From assembly GCA_958295815.1 (NCBI GenBank), contig OY282374.1:4802682-4866681 (forward strand): DNA of 64,000 bases, read 5' to 3'. This document shows, in pieces, positions 43,129 to 51,692 of this stretch. Source of the DNA: Candidatus Poribacteria bacterium. GTDB taxonomy: Bacteria > Poribacteria > WGA-4E > WGA-3G. The notes below the pieces were generated by a model, which made no database searches, was not told where the DNA came from, and saw nothing but the letters and a program-made list of their open reading frames with translations. The first letter of the stretch is position 1. Every line of letters begins with the position of its first letter. A program made the translations under genes and the position numbers.

Positions 43129-43493
43129 GGAAGTGCCTCCTTCGCGCTAAAGGATCTGTTTCTACAGTTCTCTTGTTCAAAATCAATTTAAGGGATTATT
43201 TGTCTGAGCGACCCACTGATCGCGATTCCTATTATGAGTGTTATTTCTTGTTCTCGATATTGCTGCTTGAAATAGTTCGTAAGTCCCCAAAAATTTAACG
43301 AATACAAGGTGTGAAAAGATACTTAAGAAATTTAGCAATAACAATTTAGCAATTTTTATGCCAATTGGGTTTTGTTTTTCTTTGGAGGTCAAGGCAGGAT
43401 AGTCAAGTCCAGATAGGGTTTCAAATTTCGCCAGACTTCGACAGAGACAAATAAGGTGTCTTTGTGTGACGTTATGTGTAAATATAAACACAT

Positions 43494-43710
43494 AAGGCGG
43501 GTTATGGGTTGTGGGTTATGAGTTATGGGAGGAATAGCGGTCAGTAAAAGATGGTTGAAAGTATTGCGACTGGAAAGTTGACCCTATAGAAAGTATGGGA
43601 GAACGGAGAGGTTAGGAGGGAAACACCCTATCAAAAACACCTCATCTACGAGGTTGGGAGTGGCAGAACCGTTGTTTAACCAGTCCTGCCCTTTACTGCT
43701 TGGGTTTTCA
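43494..43710. repeat. Short dispersed repeats upstream of the macroglobulin gene
   Basis: GGGTTATGGGTTGTGGGTTAT heptamers (43498-43525), a GCGGTCAGT unit and a CTACGAGGTTGGGA unit. Between 43129 and 43493 the DNA is AT-rich and shows no gene. A TTGATT-N16-TAGAAA candidate promoter on the minus strand is too weak to call. Confidence 0.6.
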
Positions 43711-43899
43711 TCGGGAATCGGAGTTCCCTCCTACAAGAAAGATGTTAATCCAGATAAACTTCAAAACCAGAAGTCGGGAATCGGAGTTCCCTCCTACAAG
43801 AAAGATGTTAATCCAGATAAACTTTAAAACCAGAAGTCGGGAATCGGAGTTCCCTCCTACAGGAAAAGTGTTAATCCAGATAAACTTCAAAACCAGAAG
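43711..43899. repeat. 63-bp tandem triplication including the porin gene 3' end
   Basis: Three nearly identical 63-bp units start TCGGGAATCGGAGTTCCC at 43711, 43774 and 43837. Each unit ends with the sequence that encodes the last Phe-Trp-Phe and stop of the cytochrome-porin gene (CTTCAAAACCAGAAG read on the plus strand). Only the copy next to the gene is in frame. Confidence 0.9.
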
Positions 43900-45116
43900 T
43901 GCGACATTACAATAATCTGGTCAGTACCTTGGAGTTGCCGCAATCTACCCTTGTCTCCGATGGCATCATCCGTGCCGCGGTCTGCATTGGCGAGGTTTGC
44001 CCAATAGAACAGGGAGATAGCACCATTTTCCATAAAATTGTATTTAGCACTGAGCGTCACTCGCTGACTGGCATCCCCCTTAATCGTTCTATCAGGATCA
44101 AACAAACCGTATCGACCAGTGATCGTGAGTTGCGGGAGGAGTCGGTATTTTGCGCCGATATAGTACCCCTTTGAGTCAACGGCATCCGGCGAGAAAGAGG
44201 CTACCTCTCCACTATTTCCACAATTGAATTCCCCTTCAAGGCTGAAGCCAGCGTATGAAGCGGTAAGAAACGCTCCAATAACCCGTTCCCAGTCTTCACC
44301 AGGTTTTTCAAACATACCAGAGACACCTGCTCGAATTGGACCCAGTTGGGTACCGATCGTGCCAAGTCCACCCTTTGCTGCTGCATTGTTAGCATTAAAG
44401 AAGGCTGCATTGTAAAAAAGTTTCCCTGCACTACCGCCGAGTTCAACGCCGACATCTCGTTTGTTAGAACCAAGTCCATATCCCTCTCTGACCAGAATGT
44501 TATGATCCTTCTGTTTGATAGCGAATGGGAGCCGGAATTGTCCAACTTTGACATAAAGATGTTTCGGAATGGCATCTACCGTAGCAAAGGCATTCATGGT
44601 TGTTCCAGCGTTGTTGGAGAGGGTAAGCCGAACGTGTTCAGAGGCTTGTGCGTTGAAGGTTACTTCGGCTTGCATGAGAAGAAACCTATCAACCGAAGAG
44701 TGGCATGAATTGCATCCAGCTATGGCGTTCTCTTCCTCGTTGACATGCGTTGTTTTGATAAATGCGGTTTGAAGATCGAGCGAAGTTGTGAGCTGCTTGA
44801 CGACCTTTTTCGCTTCCTCGGTTACGGCTTCCATGTCAAAATCTTCGGGAAATTCAAAATAGTTCTCTTCAAAAATTTCGCCGATGCGATTTCGAGGACC
44901 GCCGCCAGCCGGGTCAATGTGGCAGAAACTACACTCTTTTTCAAGTTCGGTGGCAAATTCGGGACGCGCCTCCGATGCACTAGGCAAGAAGAAGCACATT
45001 GCCACACCAGCCATGAGTGTGAGTAGTAGCATTGATTTTCTGATCGTGCCGGTTTTCGTATGCCGAAAGAAGGTGTCGTTGAAACACCTCACAACTCCAT
45101 TGTAATGTGGATTCAA
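43887..45116 (-). CDS. Di-heme cytochrome fused to an outer-membrane beta-barrel
   Basis: A 409-residue exported protein. The start taken is TTG at 45116 with GGAGG 5 nt upstream; a later ATG (residue 29) begins the signal peptide core. Two c-type heme motifs are present, Cys62-SF-Cys-His66 and Cys135-NS-Cys-His139, separated by an acidic helical region. From about residue 148 to the end the sequence alternates like a porin barrel (HVRLTLSNNAG, LYVKVGQFRLPFAIKQ, YYIGAKYRLLPQLTITGRYGLFD) and closes with HFWF, an aromatic terminal residue as needed for barrel assembly. Hemes and barrel in one chain suggest electron passage across the outer membrane. A P460-like lipoprotein gene lies just upstream. 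Confidence 0.82.
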   Translation of the reverse strand: MNPHYNGVVRCFNDTFFRHTKTGTIRKSMLLLTLMAGVAMCFFLPSASEARPEFATELEKECSFCHIDPAGGGPRNRIGEIFEENYFEFPEDFDMEAVTEEAKKVVKQLTTSLDLQTAFIKTTHVNEEENAIAGCNSCHSSVDRFLLMQAEVTFNAQASEHVRLTLSNNAGTTMNAFATVDAIPKHLYVKVGQFRLPFAIKQKDHNILVREGYGLGSNKRDVGVELGGSAGKLFYNAAFFNANNAAAKGGLGTIGTQLGPIRAGVSGMFEKPGEDWERVIGAFLTASYAGFSLEGEFNCGNSGEVASFSPDAVDSKGYYIGAKYRLLPQLTITGRYGLFDPDRTIKGDASQRVTLSAKYNFMENGAISLFYWANLANADRGTDDAIGDKGRLRQLQGTDQIIVMSHFWF

Positions 45117-45133
45117 AAGGGCCTCCTTATTTT

Positions 45134-45706
45134 TTATTCAAGCTCCGTAAAAACATAATCAATATCCTGGACCTGGGTGTGGCATCCCCAACAGACCCCG
45201 TCTTTGGCTATGACTTTGAATTCGGCATCGGAGGCGTTTCGGACATATTCGATAAATTCCCAATCGTTGTGATCGGGGTCCACGCCAGCTTTTTTCCGCA
45301 TGATTGCGATGAGTCCAATAAAGTCTTTACCAGGCCGAGTTGCCTCTTTCACGACAATGCTGCCATCGGGGTAAGGAAACTGCTGTTCACCATCCGGCGC
45401 GATTATTTCTCGTGTTTTGTTGACATAAACGTTTTTTGTGCCGTTGTGTGGATCGCCACCAGGGACAGGCGGTATAGGTTCGGCATTTAATTTCAACCAC
45501 TGTGTGTAACCTGCCACATCTTCTGGGAGACCCGGAAGCGGAACTGCTACTTCTTCAGGTACCACAGGGTCTTCTGCTGTCGCTTCTTCTTGCGGTGTTT
45601 GAACGAGTTCTTCCAACTGCTTTTCACTGGTACAGGCAATAAGGAGTAAAAAGGGTATCACCATTATCGCCAGATTTCGTAGGAGGCGGTGTGTTTGCGT
45701 TTTCAT
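45134..45706 (-). CDS. Cytochrome P460-like lipoprotein with one CxxCH heme
   Basis: A 190-residue lipoprotein. ATG at 45706 follows GAGGAAATT; the lipobox is LLIAC with Cys25 as the lipidated residue. After a Glu/Pro-rich spacer, the domain starting at AGYTQWLKLN and running through HNGTKNVYVN, YPDGSIVVKEA and GLIAIMRKKAG matches the cytochrome P460 family. The heme motif Cys172-WG-Cys-His176 is near the C terminus, as in that family. P460 enzymes oxidise hydroxylamine or detoxify NO, while relatives act as electron carriers. The gene is 17 bp upstream of the cytochrome-porin gene, so the two probably form an electron-transfer pair. Confidence 0.85.
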   Translation of the reverse strand: MKTQTHRLLRNLAIMVIPFLLLIACTSEKQLEELVQTPQEEATAEDPVVPEEVAVPLPGLPEDVAGYTQWLKLNAEPIPPVPGGDPHNGTKNVYVNKTREIIAPDGEQQFPYPDGSIVVKEATRPGKDFIGLIAIMRKKAGVDPDHNDWEFIEYVRNASDAEFKVIAKDGVCWGCHTQVQDIDYVFTELE

Positions 45707-45789
45707 TTTTAATTTCCTCAATTTGTTAATATAAGAATTAATGAGTTTGGTAAAATTTCTATTAGGAATATACCTTTACAATATTTGTT

Positions 45790-45818
45790 AATATACGACA
45801 AAATAGCAAGTATTGCAA
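45790..45818 (-). promoter_or_regulatory. Possible promoter for the P460/porin operon
   Basis: Minus strand: TTGCAA (45813-45818), 17-bp spacer, TATATT (45790-45795). TTGCAA is its own complement. Read on the plus strand, the same hexamer precedes TACTAA by 16 bp and could serve ftsY. Both readings are weak. Confidence 0.4.
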
Positions 45819-45997
45819 GGAAAATTGTACACCATACTAACGTAGGACGAAACAGTTCGTTTACTGACATTGGTATTATTATGAAAAAAACATTTTCGGT
45901 TGCCTTTCCACCTGCCGTTACAGTATCATATCAGAGAAGCAGGCGCAGTTTCTGCTGGAGATTATAGATCCGTAAGGATAACAAAAAAGGAAGGATA

Positions 45998-46990
45998 ATG
46001 TTAAGAAATCTATTTAAAGGTCGTGATAAAAGTGATGTTGAACCCGAACCTGAAGACAAGCAGGAAAACTGGTTTAATCGGCTGAAATCCGGCTTGACGA
46101 AAACTCGCGACCAGTTTATATCTCAACTGTCAGGACTCCTTCGGGTTGGGAGAAAAATCGACGAAGACTTGATGGAAGAAATTGAGGAAATTTTAATCCA
46201 GTCGGACGTGGGCGTTGATACCACCCTAACACTAATGGATAACGTTAGAGAGCGGGTAAAGGCAGAAGGGTTAAGTGATTCCTCAGAGTTGGAATCGGTT
46301 CTAAAATCAGAAATTTTGAATCTACTTGGGGACGATGTACCGCTGGAGATAAAGGATGAGAAGCCGTATACGATTTTGGTTCTTGGTGTAAATGGTGCTG
46401 GAAAGACGACCACTATCGGGAAACTTGCGAGTCGGTTTATTGCAGATGGCAGCCGAGTGGTTGTTGCTGCGGGAGATACGTTCCGCGCTGCAGCGGAGGA
46501 CCAACTGGCGATTTGGTGTGAACGTGCGGGTGCAGAACTTATTCGCGGGGGAGAAAGCGCAGAACCGGCTGCCGTTGTGTTCGATGCAATTCATGCAGCG
46601 AAACATCGTAACGCCGACGTGTTAATAGTGGATACCGCTGGCAGACTGCATACCAAAAAACCGCTTATGGATGAGTTGTCCAAAATCGGCCGTGTCATGA
46701 CGAAAGCGCACATTGGAGCACCACATGAAGTGCTACTTGTTGTTGATGGAACAGTAGGCCAGAACGCTCTGATGCAGGCGAAAATTTTCAACGAGGCGGT
46801 GCCGATTACAGGTGTTGCGGTTACAAAATTGGACGGGACGGCTAAAGGTGGGATCGTCATTGGGGTGAATGCGGAAATTGGTGCCCCTGTTAAACTCATC
46901 GGGATCGGTGAGAAGATCGATGATTTACGAAATTTTGCGGGTGCGGATTTCGTTGAAGCACTTTTTGAGGCTGAAACTGAGGACGCATAA
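45998..46990 (+). CDS. ftsY: Signal recognition particle receptor FtsY
   Basis: A 330-residue SRP GTPase of the FtsY type. An acidic N-terminal stretch ([11 protein letters not shown]) and the NG domain are present: [15 protein letters not shown] (G1, about 130-144), [19 protein letters not shown] (G3) and [10 protein letters not shown] (G4). It docks ribosome-SRP complexes at the membrane. The acidic A-domain is short, as in many bacteria. AAGGAAGG lies upstream of the ATG. The gene is alone in its direction, converging on the ECF sigma gene, with a long hairpin between them. Confidence 0.97.
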   Translation: MLRNLFKGRDKSDVEPEPEDKQENWFNRLKSGLTKTRDQFISQLSGLLRVGRKIDEDLMEEIEEILIQSDVGVDTTLTLMDNVRERVKAEGLSDSSELESVLKSEILNLLGDDVPLEIKDEKPYTILVLGVNGAGKTTTIGKLASRFIADGSRVVVAAGDTFRAAAEDQLAIWCERAGAELIRGGESAEPAAVVFDAIHAAKHRNADVLIVDTAGRLHTKKPLMDELSKIGRVMTKAHIGAPHEVLLVVDGTVGQNALMQAKIFNEAVPITGVAVTKLDGTAKGGIVIGVNAEIGAPVKLIGIGEKIDDLRNFAGADFVEALFEAETEDA

Positions 46991-47049
46991 TCCATTTCCA
47001 GCTGTTCTCATGGATGCTTGCGATGCGGGTTACGCATTGGCAATCCAGT

Positions 47050-47089
47050 GTTTAAAGACCGGTTACGGGTGCATATCCGGTCTTTAAAC
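47050..47089. terminator. Long hairpin between convergent ftsY and ECF sigma genes
   Basis: Perfect 13-bp arms GTTTAAAGACCGG (47050-47062) and CCGGTCTTTAAAC (47077-47089). No T tract follows, so termination would rely on the arm ends or on Rho. Confidence 0.6.
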
Positions 47090-47110
47090 GTTCAGTTCCG
47101 AGTCGCAATA

Positions 47111-47725
47111 TCAGAAATCTGCTTCTCGCAGATAAGAGCGAAGATGTTTACGGAGGTTACGATGCGCATGAAGTAGATGCGCCTTGACCGTTCCGTCAGA
47201 TCTGCCAACGACAGCAGCTATATCTTTAAGCGACAACCCGTTCCAGTGTCGCAAAACGAAAATTTGTCGTTGTTTTGGGGGTAGCCGTCGGACTGCTCTT
47301 CGGATGTGTGCCCTCAGTTCCTTATTCTCCACCGCTTTTGCTGGTGATTCTGAGCGCGGGTCAGCGATATTTGCCATCGGCAATTCGCCAGAGTCATCGG
47401 AGTCATAGAGCAGCACTTCCGATCTTGACTTTTTCCGTAGGAAATCAATACAGAGATTAACTGTAATGCGGTAAAGCCAACTGTAAAACTGACACTGGCT
47501 TTTGAAATCACCTAAGCCTTGGTAGGCACGAATGAAGGCATCTTGTGTCAGATCCGAGGCATCTTCGGGATTAGACACGAAACGTTGCACAAGTCGATAT
47601 GTGCGTTTTTGGTAACGTGTAAAGAGCGTATCAAAAGCGGCAGTATCACCGTTTTGAAACAGCTCAATAAGTTCAGTATCGTCGTAACAGTCTAGTGGAA
47701 CACTTTCAGAGCTTTGGGACTGCAT
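47111..47725 (-). CDS. ECF-type RNA polymerase sigma factor
   Basis: A 204-residue sigma-70 family factor with region 2 (DTLFTRYQKRTYRLVQRFV, DASDLTQDAFIRAYQ, FYSWLYRITVNLCIDFLR; about 32-98) and region 4 (LPPKQRQIFVLRHWNGLSLKDIAAVVGRSDGTVKAHL; about 148-185). Region 3 is missing, as in ECF sigmas of the RpoE type. No anti-sigma gene is adjacent on either side, so its control is unclear. AGGAGA lies before the ATG. The MarR-type regulator gene lies 105 bp upstream on the same strand. Confidence 0.92.
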   Translation of the reverse strand: MQSQSSESVPLDCYDDTELIELFQNGDTAAFDTLFTRYQKRTYRLVQRFVSNPEDASDLTQDAFIRAYQGLGDFKSQCQFYSWLYRITVNLCIDFLRKKSRSEVLLYDSDDSGELPMANIADPRSESPAKAVENKELRAHIRRAVRRLPPKQRQIFVLRHWNGLSLKDIAAVVGRSDGTVKAHLLHAHRNLRKHLRSYLREADF

Positions 47726-47830
47726 GTTCTCCTCTTAAAGGTCATCAGCCGGGAAATGGATTCTGATTTTTTGGATAGATCGAGACTTCGGAAAAACCAG
47801 AAACTCTGGTGGCTGTTGACAAAATAGAAG

Positions 47831-48709
47831 TCACTGATTCGTTTGTTTGTGTACACTGCGAAACCAACGTCTAAATCTTTGGTTATCGTGAACCATCTGT
47901 TGTAGAAGCGTTAATTCTTCATCATCTTCGGTGTAGGGTACGGTTTCAAGTAAGGCTAACAACTCCTCATAGACGACATTGTCTTCATGTGCGAGGGTTG
48001 AGAGTAGCACCTTGAAATTCTCACCGTGACCGAGCAGAGTTAACAACTGATTGGCATGACGTATTTCTTCGGAAGCAGCTTGATTCAGGTATGCCGCGAG
48101 TTCATATTCATCTCGTTTCTCGGCGATTTGTGCGAGAATCAACCGCATTCCGACGAGTTTGAGTTTTGCTTGTGCGAGTTCGTCCAGATCAGCTTCAAAC
48201 CGTTCCTGGAGATGATCTGCGTCGCGTGGGTGTAACTGTGCATAACTTGGCCAGACAGGTTTCGCCATCACCTGTTTCAGCCGTTTGAGGCCTTCAATCA
48301 GGTTTTCCTGCTCTTGCGCGGACAGCTGACCAAAAGTGCTCCGCCAAAAACTTGTTGCGTGCTCTACACCTTCACGGAAAAGCTCTTCGGACTGCGGTGT
48401 GAGTTTAATCCGAGCACGTCTCCGATCTTGGTCGCATTTACGACGGATCACCCAACCGTGTCGTTCAAGACGACTCACCAAGCCAGATGTTGTGTTATGT
48501 GCAAGCCCCAGATGCTCGCCCAGTTCACTGACCGACATCCCGGTTTCCTGCCCATACCAATGAAGATGCTGTAGGGCATTAAACTGGACAATCGTCAGAC
48601 GATTCGGGACGATTTCCTGCATAAACCTGGATTTGACAGCGGCTTGCGCATGACGCATCACACGCATTACCATGTCAATTTCATTATGGAATTCCTGGTC
48701 TTTGGACAT
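47831..48709 (-). CDS. MarR-family regulator with a C-terminal ferritin-like helical domain
   Basis: A 292-residue protein counted from ATG at 48709; an in-frame TTG six codons earlier is also possible, and neither has a ribosome binding site. Residues about 10-150 are a MarR winged helix (MSVSELGEHLGLAHNTTSGLVSRLERHGWV then RRARIKLT). Residues about 160-285 add an all-helical region absent from ordinary MarR proteins of about 145 residues. It contains AAYLNQAASEEIRHANQLL, which resembles the ExxH helix of rubrerythrins. The matching first-helix glutamate seems replaced by Lys, so metal binding is uncertain. It could sense oxidants or metal. A near-consensus promoter with repeats at the start site lies upstream. 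Confidence 0.8.
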   Translation of the reverse strand: MSKDQEFHNEIDMVMRVMRHAQAAVKSRFMQEIVPNRLTIVQFNALQHLHWYGQETGMSVSELGEHLGLAHNTTSGLVSRLERHGWVIRRKCDQDRRRARIKLTPQSEELFREGVEHATSFWRSTFGQLSAQEQENLIEGLKRLKQVMAKPVWPSYAQLHPRDADHLQERFEADLDELAQAKLKLVGMRLILAQIAEKRDEYELAAYLNQAASEEIRHANQLLTLLGHGENFKVLLSTLAHEDNVVYEELLALLETVPYTEDDEELTLLQQMVHDNQRFRRWFRSVHKQTNQ

Positions 48710-48833
48710 TTCTGGAGGCACTTGCAATTAATACTCGCTGTTAAGAATCGGCGTTGTGGGCACTGTTTCCAAGCCCATCTTAAATAAAATAATTAATGAG
48801 TCAATCGCTTTTACGAAAAAATAATACCTCCTA

Positions 48834-48896
48834 TATGTGATATTATTCCGTCGTATGCGATATAATAATTATATCTCAATATTATCAGAATGTCAA
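48834..48896 (-). promoter_or_regulatory. Consensus promoter with operator-like direct repeats for the MarR gene
   Basis: Minus strand: TTGACA (48891-48896), 17-bp spacer, TATAAT (48868-48873). Immediately downstream, around the expected start site, TATGCGATAT (48854-48863) and TATGTGATAT (48834-48843) repeat with a 20-bp period. The wider sequence AATGTCAAATT (48889-48899) also has an inverted partner at 48941-48951. Autorepression by the MarR protein is inferred. Confidence 0.7.
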
Positions 48897-48990
48897 ATTA
48901 AAATGCGAAAAATGTTGAATTTGGCGTATTTTTTGAGCGAAATTTGACATTTGGATAAAATTATTCGGATTTTTCAGTAAATTAAGGGCT

Positions 48991-50727
48991 TTAATTGCTT
49001 CCAACCAGACGTTGTGCTTTCATCTTCCGCTTGCGTTTGGATTTCGACTTACCTTTCGGTTGAGAAGGTTGTGCGGTCTTTGATTCTTGAATGTTTTCAG
49101 ATACAGGCTGATTCTCTTGAAGTGTTTGTTGCTGCTTTGCCGCGTACTCAGCGTAATTACCTTCAAAGAGATCCGCGCTCCCTCCAGGGTTACCATCAAA
49201 AATTAGTAGTTTGGTTGCGAGACTGCTCAAAAGATACCGATCATGAGAAATAATGAAAAGTGTTGCTGGATATTCCGCTAGTGCTGCTTCGAGTGCCTCA
49301 CGTGCTGGAATATCAAGGTGGTTTGTCGGTTCATCAAGTAGCAAAACGTTGGCGTTCGTTAATAGTAGCTTTGCGAGTAGCACACGGCTCTGTTCGCCTC
49401 CACTTAGATTCCCAATCCGTTTGAACACATCATCACCGGAGAATAAGAACCTGCCGAGGAAGCTGCGGATCTCACCCTGCGTTTGCTGTGGACGCAGTTC
49501 CCAGATTTCATCAATGACTTCATTATCTGGGTTGAGTCCTTCTAATTCTTGTGCGTAGTATCCAAATTTGAGTGTCGGTCCGACCCATATTTCGCCTTGT
49601 GTAGGGGGTTCTTCGCCCAAAATCATGCGGAATAGCGTTGTCTTACCGGTACCGTTTGCTCCAATAATTCCGACGACATCGCGACGGTATACCTCAAAAT
49701 TTAGGTCCTTGAAAACAACTTTGTCGTCAAACGCTTTAGCAACATTTTGGCATCGGAGTATGTCATTTCCACCACGTGTTTCAGGTGTGAAAGTAAGTTT
49801 GAAGGTGGATGACTCGTGCTTCGGTTTCTCGACTCTCTCCAATCGCCCCAGTTTCTTCCGTCTGCCCTGTGCCTCACGTGTGCGTTGCCCGGCGAGGTTA
49901 CGGCGAATAAATTCCTCTTCGTGTGCGATAAATGCCTGCTGTTTTTTGAATGCGCGCTCGCCGACTAATTGTTCAACTCTTTTGGTTTCAACGGACTTGG
50001 AGTAGTTCCCACGGTAAATCTTTATCTTATGTTCTTCGAGTTCCCAAATTTTTCGGACGACCTTATCTAAAAAATAACGGTCATGAGAAACGACGAGAAC
50101 TGCGCCGTTGTATTCATTATTGAGATAGTTTTCGAGCCATTCAATACCGTTGATGTCGAGGTGATTTGTTGGTTCATCGAAAAGGAGCAGATCAGGCTTT
50201 TCGAGGAGCAGCTTGGCGAGGGTCGCTCGGCTTTTCTGACCTCCACTGAGTACGCCGATTGGAAGACTAAAATCTAATTCGTTGAAACCTAAGCCGCCAA
50301 GAATACGGTTAATTTCATGCTCGTAATCGTAACCGCCGAGTCGTTCATGTCGTTCTTGAATTTGTGCGTAGCGTGAGAGGAGATCTGGTGACTCCTTTGT
50401 CTCCATCTCCTCTGCCAAGAGGAGCATCTCATCTTCAAGTGTACGCCGTTTTTCAAAAACCTTGAGCATCTCCTGTCTTAAAGTACAGTCTGGGGCAAGA
50501 TCGGGTTCTTGGCTAAGATACCCAATACGTACCCCCTTTGCAGAAGTGACTTTCCCCCTAAAACTGGCAAGCATACCATTGATAATTTTAATTAACGTTG
50601 TTTTTCCAGTTCCGTTACGACCAATTAATCCGAGTCTGTCTCCATGTTCAATTGAGACCGATATATCGTCGAGAATTAGGTCGGGATCATATAATTTGGT
50701 AACGTGTTCTAATCGTACTAAAGACAT
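48991..50727 (-). CDS. ABC-F family ATPase (ribosome-associated)
   Basis: A 578-residue protein with two ABC cassettes and no membrane segment. Walker A motifs are GRNGTGKTT (about 37-45) and GANGTGKTT (about 347-355), signature motifs LSGGQ and LSGGEQ, and Walker B LLLFDEPTNHLD and LLLDEPTNHLD. The linker between cassettes (about 240-310) is long and charged, as in ABC-F proteins that act at the ribosomal E site. A Lys/Arg-rich tail (SKSKRKRKMKAQR) ends the protein, as in Uup/YheS-type members. It overlaps the kinase gene upstream by 10 bp and belongs to the TPR-kinase-ABC-F operon. Confidence 0.93.
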   Translation of the reverse strand: MSLVRLEHVTKLYDPDLILDDISVSIEHGDRLGLIGRNGTGKTTLIKIINGMLASFRGKVTSAKGVRIGYLSQEPDLAPDCTLRQEMLKVFEKRRTLEDEMLLLAEEMETKESPDLLSRYAQIQERHERLGGYDYEHEINRILGGLGFNELDFSLPIGVLSGGQKSRATLAKLLLEKPDLLLFDEPTNHLDINGIEWLENYLNNEYNGAVLVVSHDRYFLDKVVRKIWELEEHKIKIYRGNYSKSVETKRVEQLVGERAFKKQQAFIAHEEEFIRRNLAGQRTREAQGRRKKLGRLERVEKPKHESSTFKLTFTPETRGGNDILRCQNVAKAFDDKVVFKDLNFEVYRRDVVGIIGANGTGKTTLFRMILGEEPPTQGEIWVGPTLKFGYYAQELEGLNPDNEVIDEIWELRPQQTQGEIRSFLGRFLFSGDDVFKRIGNLSGGEQSRVLLAKLLLTNANVLLLDEPTNHLDIPAREALEAALAEYPATLFIISHDRYLLSSLATKLLIFDGNPGGSADLFEGNYAEYAAKQQQTLQENQPVSENIQESKTAQPSQPKGKSKSKRKRKMKAQRLVGSN

Positions 50728-51674
50728 ATTTCTGTTTTAATGTGTTTATCGCTGTTAGCGATTGTCCATCGCTCGCTACGCGTTATCATTTCTTGATATG
50801 TATTTGCGCGGTGTGTGTCTGGTCGGCGAATATTAAATTGCCTGAACCGCCAGAACGCTATCGAGAGAGCGGCATAATGCACGAAGCAGTCCAGATGCTC
50901 CCATTCGTTTTCCGTCAAGGGACGCACTGCGTTGTAAGCATCCAAAAATCGGTGTGCAACCTTAAGGTTCAACTCGTGATGCGGTGTGTAACAACACCCG
51001 ATGATCGTCATACCAACATCAATTAGCAGACTATCATAACATCCCTCCTCAAAGTCAAGTATTGCCACCATCTGATCTCCATCGAAGAGTGTGTTATCCA
51101 AAAAAAGATCCCCGTGTAGCAGTCCTTTTGGAAGTGGGGCATTGATATGTGGTCTCATCAACTCCAACTCCGATTTTAGGGATACAACAAATGGATGCCT
51201 CGCAAACTCCGTGTCTTGAACCTCCTTGAAAAAAGGGAGCATTTGTGAGATGCCCATGGCGAAACAGGGAAGTCCAACGATTGGTGGAATGTGGTGTAGT
51301 TTTGCCAACGCCTCACCGAGTTGTGCTAAGGTATTTGGTGAAGATTGTGGTTGGTCCCCTTGCAGGAAAGGATAAAGTAGGACACTGCCGAATGTCTGAT
51401 GTGTGAGTGGTTTCTGGTCTTTCGTTAGAATCGGGTACACTGTCGGATAGGCGTGTTTAGAAAGATGCTGCAGCAGGGAAATTTGCATTTTGAGTTCTGT
51501 TGGGTCTTTCTCATCGCAAATTTTTAGTAGGAATTCACCCTCTGTAGTTGTCAATTTGAAGTTGCTATTGCCAAACCCACCGGGAATATCCTTAAGTTTG
51601 AGTGGTGTCCCGATCGGATATTGCGCCACGATGTGTGCGAGTTCTGCAGGTGAAAGGGTTGTGTAACGTGCCAT
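50718..51674 (-). CDS. thrB: Homoserine kinase type II-like (APH-fold) kinase
   Basis: A 318-residue kinase of the aminoglycoside phosphotransferase fold. The catalytic loop is LLHGDLFLDNTLFD (about 187-200) and the metal motif ILDFEEG (about 206-212). GGFGNSNFKL serves as the nucleotide loop near the N terminus, and a Lys sits in EFLLKICDE. The pattern fits type II homoserine kinase (threonine synthesis), but choline and other small-alcohol kinases share it. It lies 18 bp after the TPR lipoprotein and overlaps the ABC-F gene, an unusual setting for threonine synthesis. Confidence 0.8.
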   Translation of the reverse strand: MARYTTLSPAELAHIVAQYPIGTPLKLKDIPGGFGNSNFKLTTTEGEFLLKICDEKDPTELKMQISLLQHLSKHAYPTVYPILTKDQKPLTHQTFGSVLLYPFLQGDQPQSSPNTLAQLGEALAKLHHIPPIVGLPCFAMGISQMLPFFKEVQDTEFARHPFVVSLKSELELMRPHINAPLPKGLLHGDLFLDNTLFDGDQMVAILDFEEGCYDSLLIDVGMTIIGCCYTPHHELNLKVAHRFLDAYNAVRPLTENEWEHLDCFVHYAALSIAFWRFRQFNIRRPDTHRANTYQEMITRSERWTIANSDKHIKTEICL

Positions 51675-51692
51675 ATCTTGTTCGACGCTGTA

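Noticed and set aside
45785-45967. Small plus-strand frame before ftsY
   Set aside because: No ribosome binding site and no protein-like pattern; it covers the region of the divergent promoters.
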